Assembly (NCBI GenBank): GCA_028700355.1
Contig: JAQVSX010000034.1
Coordinates: 1 to 6,998, forward strand
Source of the DNA: Clostridia bacterium
GTDB taxonomy: Bacteria; Bacillota; Clostridia; Christensenellales; HGM11417
DNA length: 6,998 nt
Reading direction: 5' to 3'
The translations under genes and the position numbers were made by a program. This document shows positions 6,380 through 6,998 of the stretch, piece after piece. How positions within the stretch are numbered: the stretch's first letter is position 1; each line of letters opens with the position of its first letter. The notes under the pieces are model-generated. The model searched no databases and was not told the origin of the DNA. It saw only the letters and a list, made by a program, of their open reading frames with translations.

Positions 6380-6998
6380 ATGCAAGGCATTTTGGACAAA
6401 CTAAACAATGAACAGCTTTTTTGCGTCAAACAGACACAGGGCGCTGTCCTTGTGCTTGCGGGTGCGGGCAGCGGCAAAACAAGGGTACTTACACACAGGA
6501 TAGCCTATTTAATAAACAATTTAGGCATTTCACCGTACAATATTATTGCGATTACATTTACCAATAAAGCTGCGGAAGAAATGAAAGACAGGCTGATTAG
6601 TATGTTGGGCGATATAAGCGGAATGTGGGTATGTACCATACACAGTATGTGCAACCGCATACTGAGGCAGTTTGCAGACAGAATAGGTTATACAAAGGCT
6701 TTCAGCATTTATGACGAGGAAGATAAAAAAAGGGTACTGAAAGATATTATAAAATCTAATGCAGACAATGACGAAAAAACAGATTCTCTTATTAAAGAAG
6801 TAAAAGCCGCAATCAGCGGCGCAAAAAATAAAAACCTTACTTATGAAAATTGCCTTAACAGCGGTTATTTTGGATATAATACACAGCTGTATTGCAATAT
6901 TTACGCAGAATATGAAAGGCGGCTAAAAAAATGCAACGCTCTTGATTTTGACGACCTTATTTTAAAGGCATATCAACTGTTAAAGTCAGACAGCGAAA
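6380..6998 (+). CDS. pcrA: UvrD/PcrA-family ATP-dependent DNA helicase (5' end only)
   Basis: The product is the N-terminal 206 residues of a superfamily 1A 3'-5' DNA helicase of the UvrD/PcrA/Rep type, which acts in repair and in removing proteins from DNA ahead of replication. Visible motifs in order: the Q motif LNNEQ (8-12) with Gln12, the Walker A motif AGAGSGKT (27-34) with Lys33, motif Ia AITFTNKAAEEMKDR (57-71), the Ib-region motif VCTIHSMCNRILRQF (84-98), and NALDFDDLI (186-194), which in this family comes shortly before the DEYQDTN Walker B motif. That motif and the whole C-terminal half lie beyond the window. The start ATG at 6380 has a strong ribosome site, GGAGG (6370-6374), 5 nt upstream. 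PcrA is the usual Gram-positive member and the most likely identity, but a second UvrD paralogue is possible from so short a piece. It follows ftsZ by 132 nt across a hairpin, so it is likely to have its own transcript. Confidence 0.9.
   Translation, partial: MQGILDKLNNEQLFCVKQTQGAVLVLAGAGSGKTRVLTHRIAYLINNLGISPYNIIAITFTNKAAEEMKDRLISMLGDISGMWVCTIHSMCNRILRQFADRIGYTKAFSIYDEEDKKRVLKDIIKSNADNDEKTDSLIKEVKAAISGAKNKNLTYENCLNSGYFGYNTQLYCNIYAEYERRLKKCNALDFDDLILKAYQLLKSDSE

Noticed and set aside
1..6998. Mobile element, CRISPR array, tRNA or other RNA gene, toxin-antitoxin or defence system
   Set aside because: Coding density is high, all genes are recognised housekeeping genes in one direction, the spacers are short, and I saw no repeat arrays, terminal repeats or cloverleaf structures.

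Overview
This window is a stretch of the division and cell-wall (dcw) gene cluster, all on the + strand: the 3' end of murD, then ftsW, murA, ftsQ/divIB, ftsA, ftsZ, and the 5' end of a UvrD/PcrA-family DNA helicase gene. The AT-rich sequence, frequent ATA (Ile) and AGA/AGG (Arg) codons, purine-rich ribosome binding sites, and a murA-ftsQ(divIB)-ftsA-ftsZ order all suggest a low-G+C Gram-positive, most likely one of the Clostridia (Bacillota). That placement is inferred from style and gene content, not from a search.

Layout. Positions 1-535 hold the C-terminal ligase domain of MurD (UDP-MurNAc-Ala:D-Glu ligase). ftsW (545-1672), the SEDS septal glycan polymerase, follows 9 nt later. A 124-nt gap (1673-1796) holds a possible promoter and a hairpin. 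murA (1797-3053), the first committed enzyme of peptidoglycan precursor synthesis, comes next. A 99-nt AT-rich gap precedes ftsQ/divIB (3153-3902), a bitopic divisome protein. An 81-nt gap carries a near-consensus sigma-70/sigma-A promoter, followed by ftsA (3984-5126) and, 29 nt later, ftsZ (5156-6247). A 132-nt gap contains a long hairpin downstream of ftsZ. The helicase gene starts at 6380 and runs off the window. No gene-free stretch exceeds 300 bases.

How the genes work together. MurA and MurD make the cytoplasmic peptidoglycan precursor. FtsZ forms the ring, FtsA ties it to the membrane, FtsQ/DivIB links cytoplasmic and outer parts of the divisome, and FtsW polymerises lipid II at the septum. 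The helicase is a DNA repair/replication enzyme with no direct role in division.

Assessment. This is an ordinary, highly conserved housekeeping region, and I see no undescribed system, mobile element, CRISPR array or RNA gene. The points worth a second look are modest: no murG between ftsW and murA, a dedicated promoter for ftsAZ, a 17-bp strand-biased hairpin after ftsZ, a short FtsZ linker and short FtsA, and a helicase gene where sporulation or sepF-type genes often sit.
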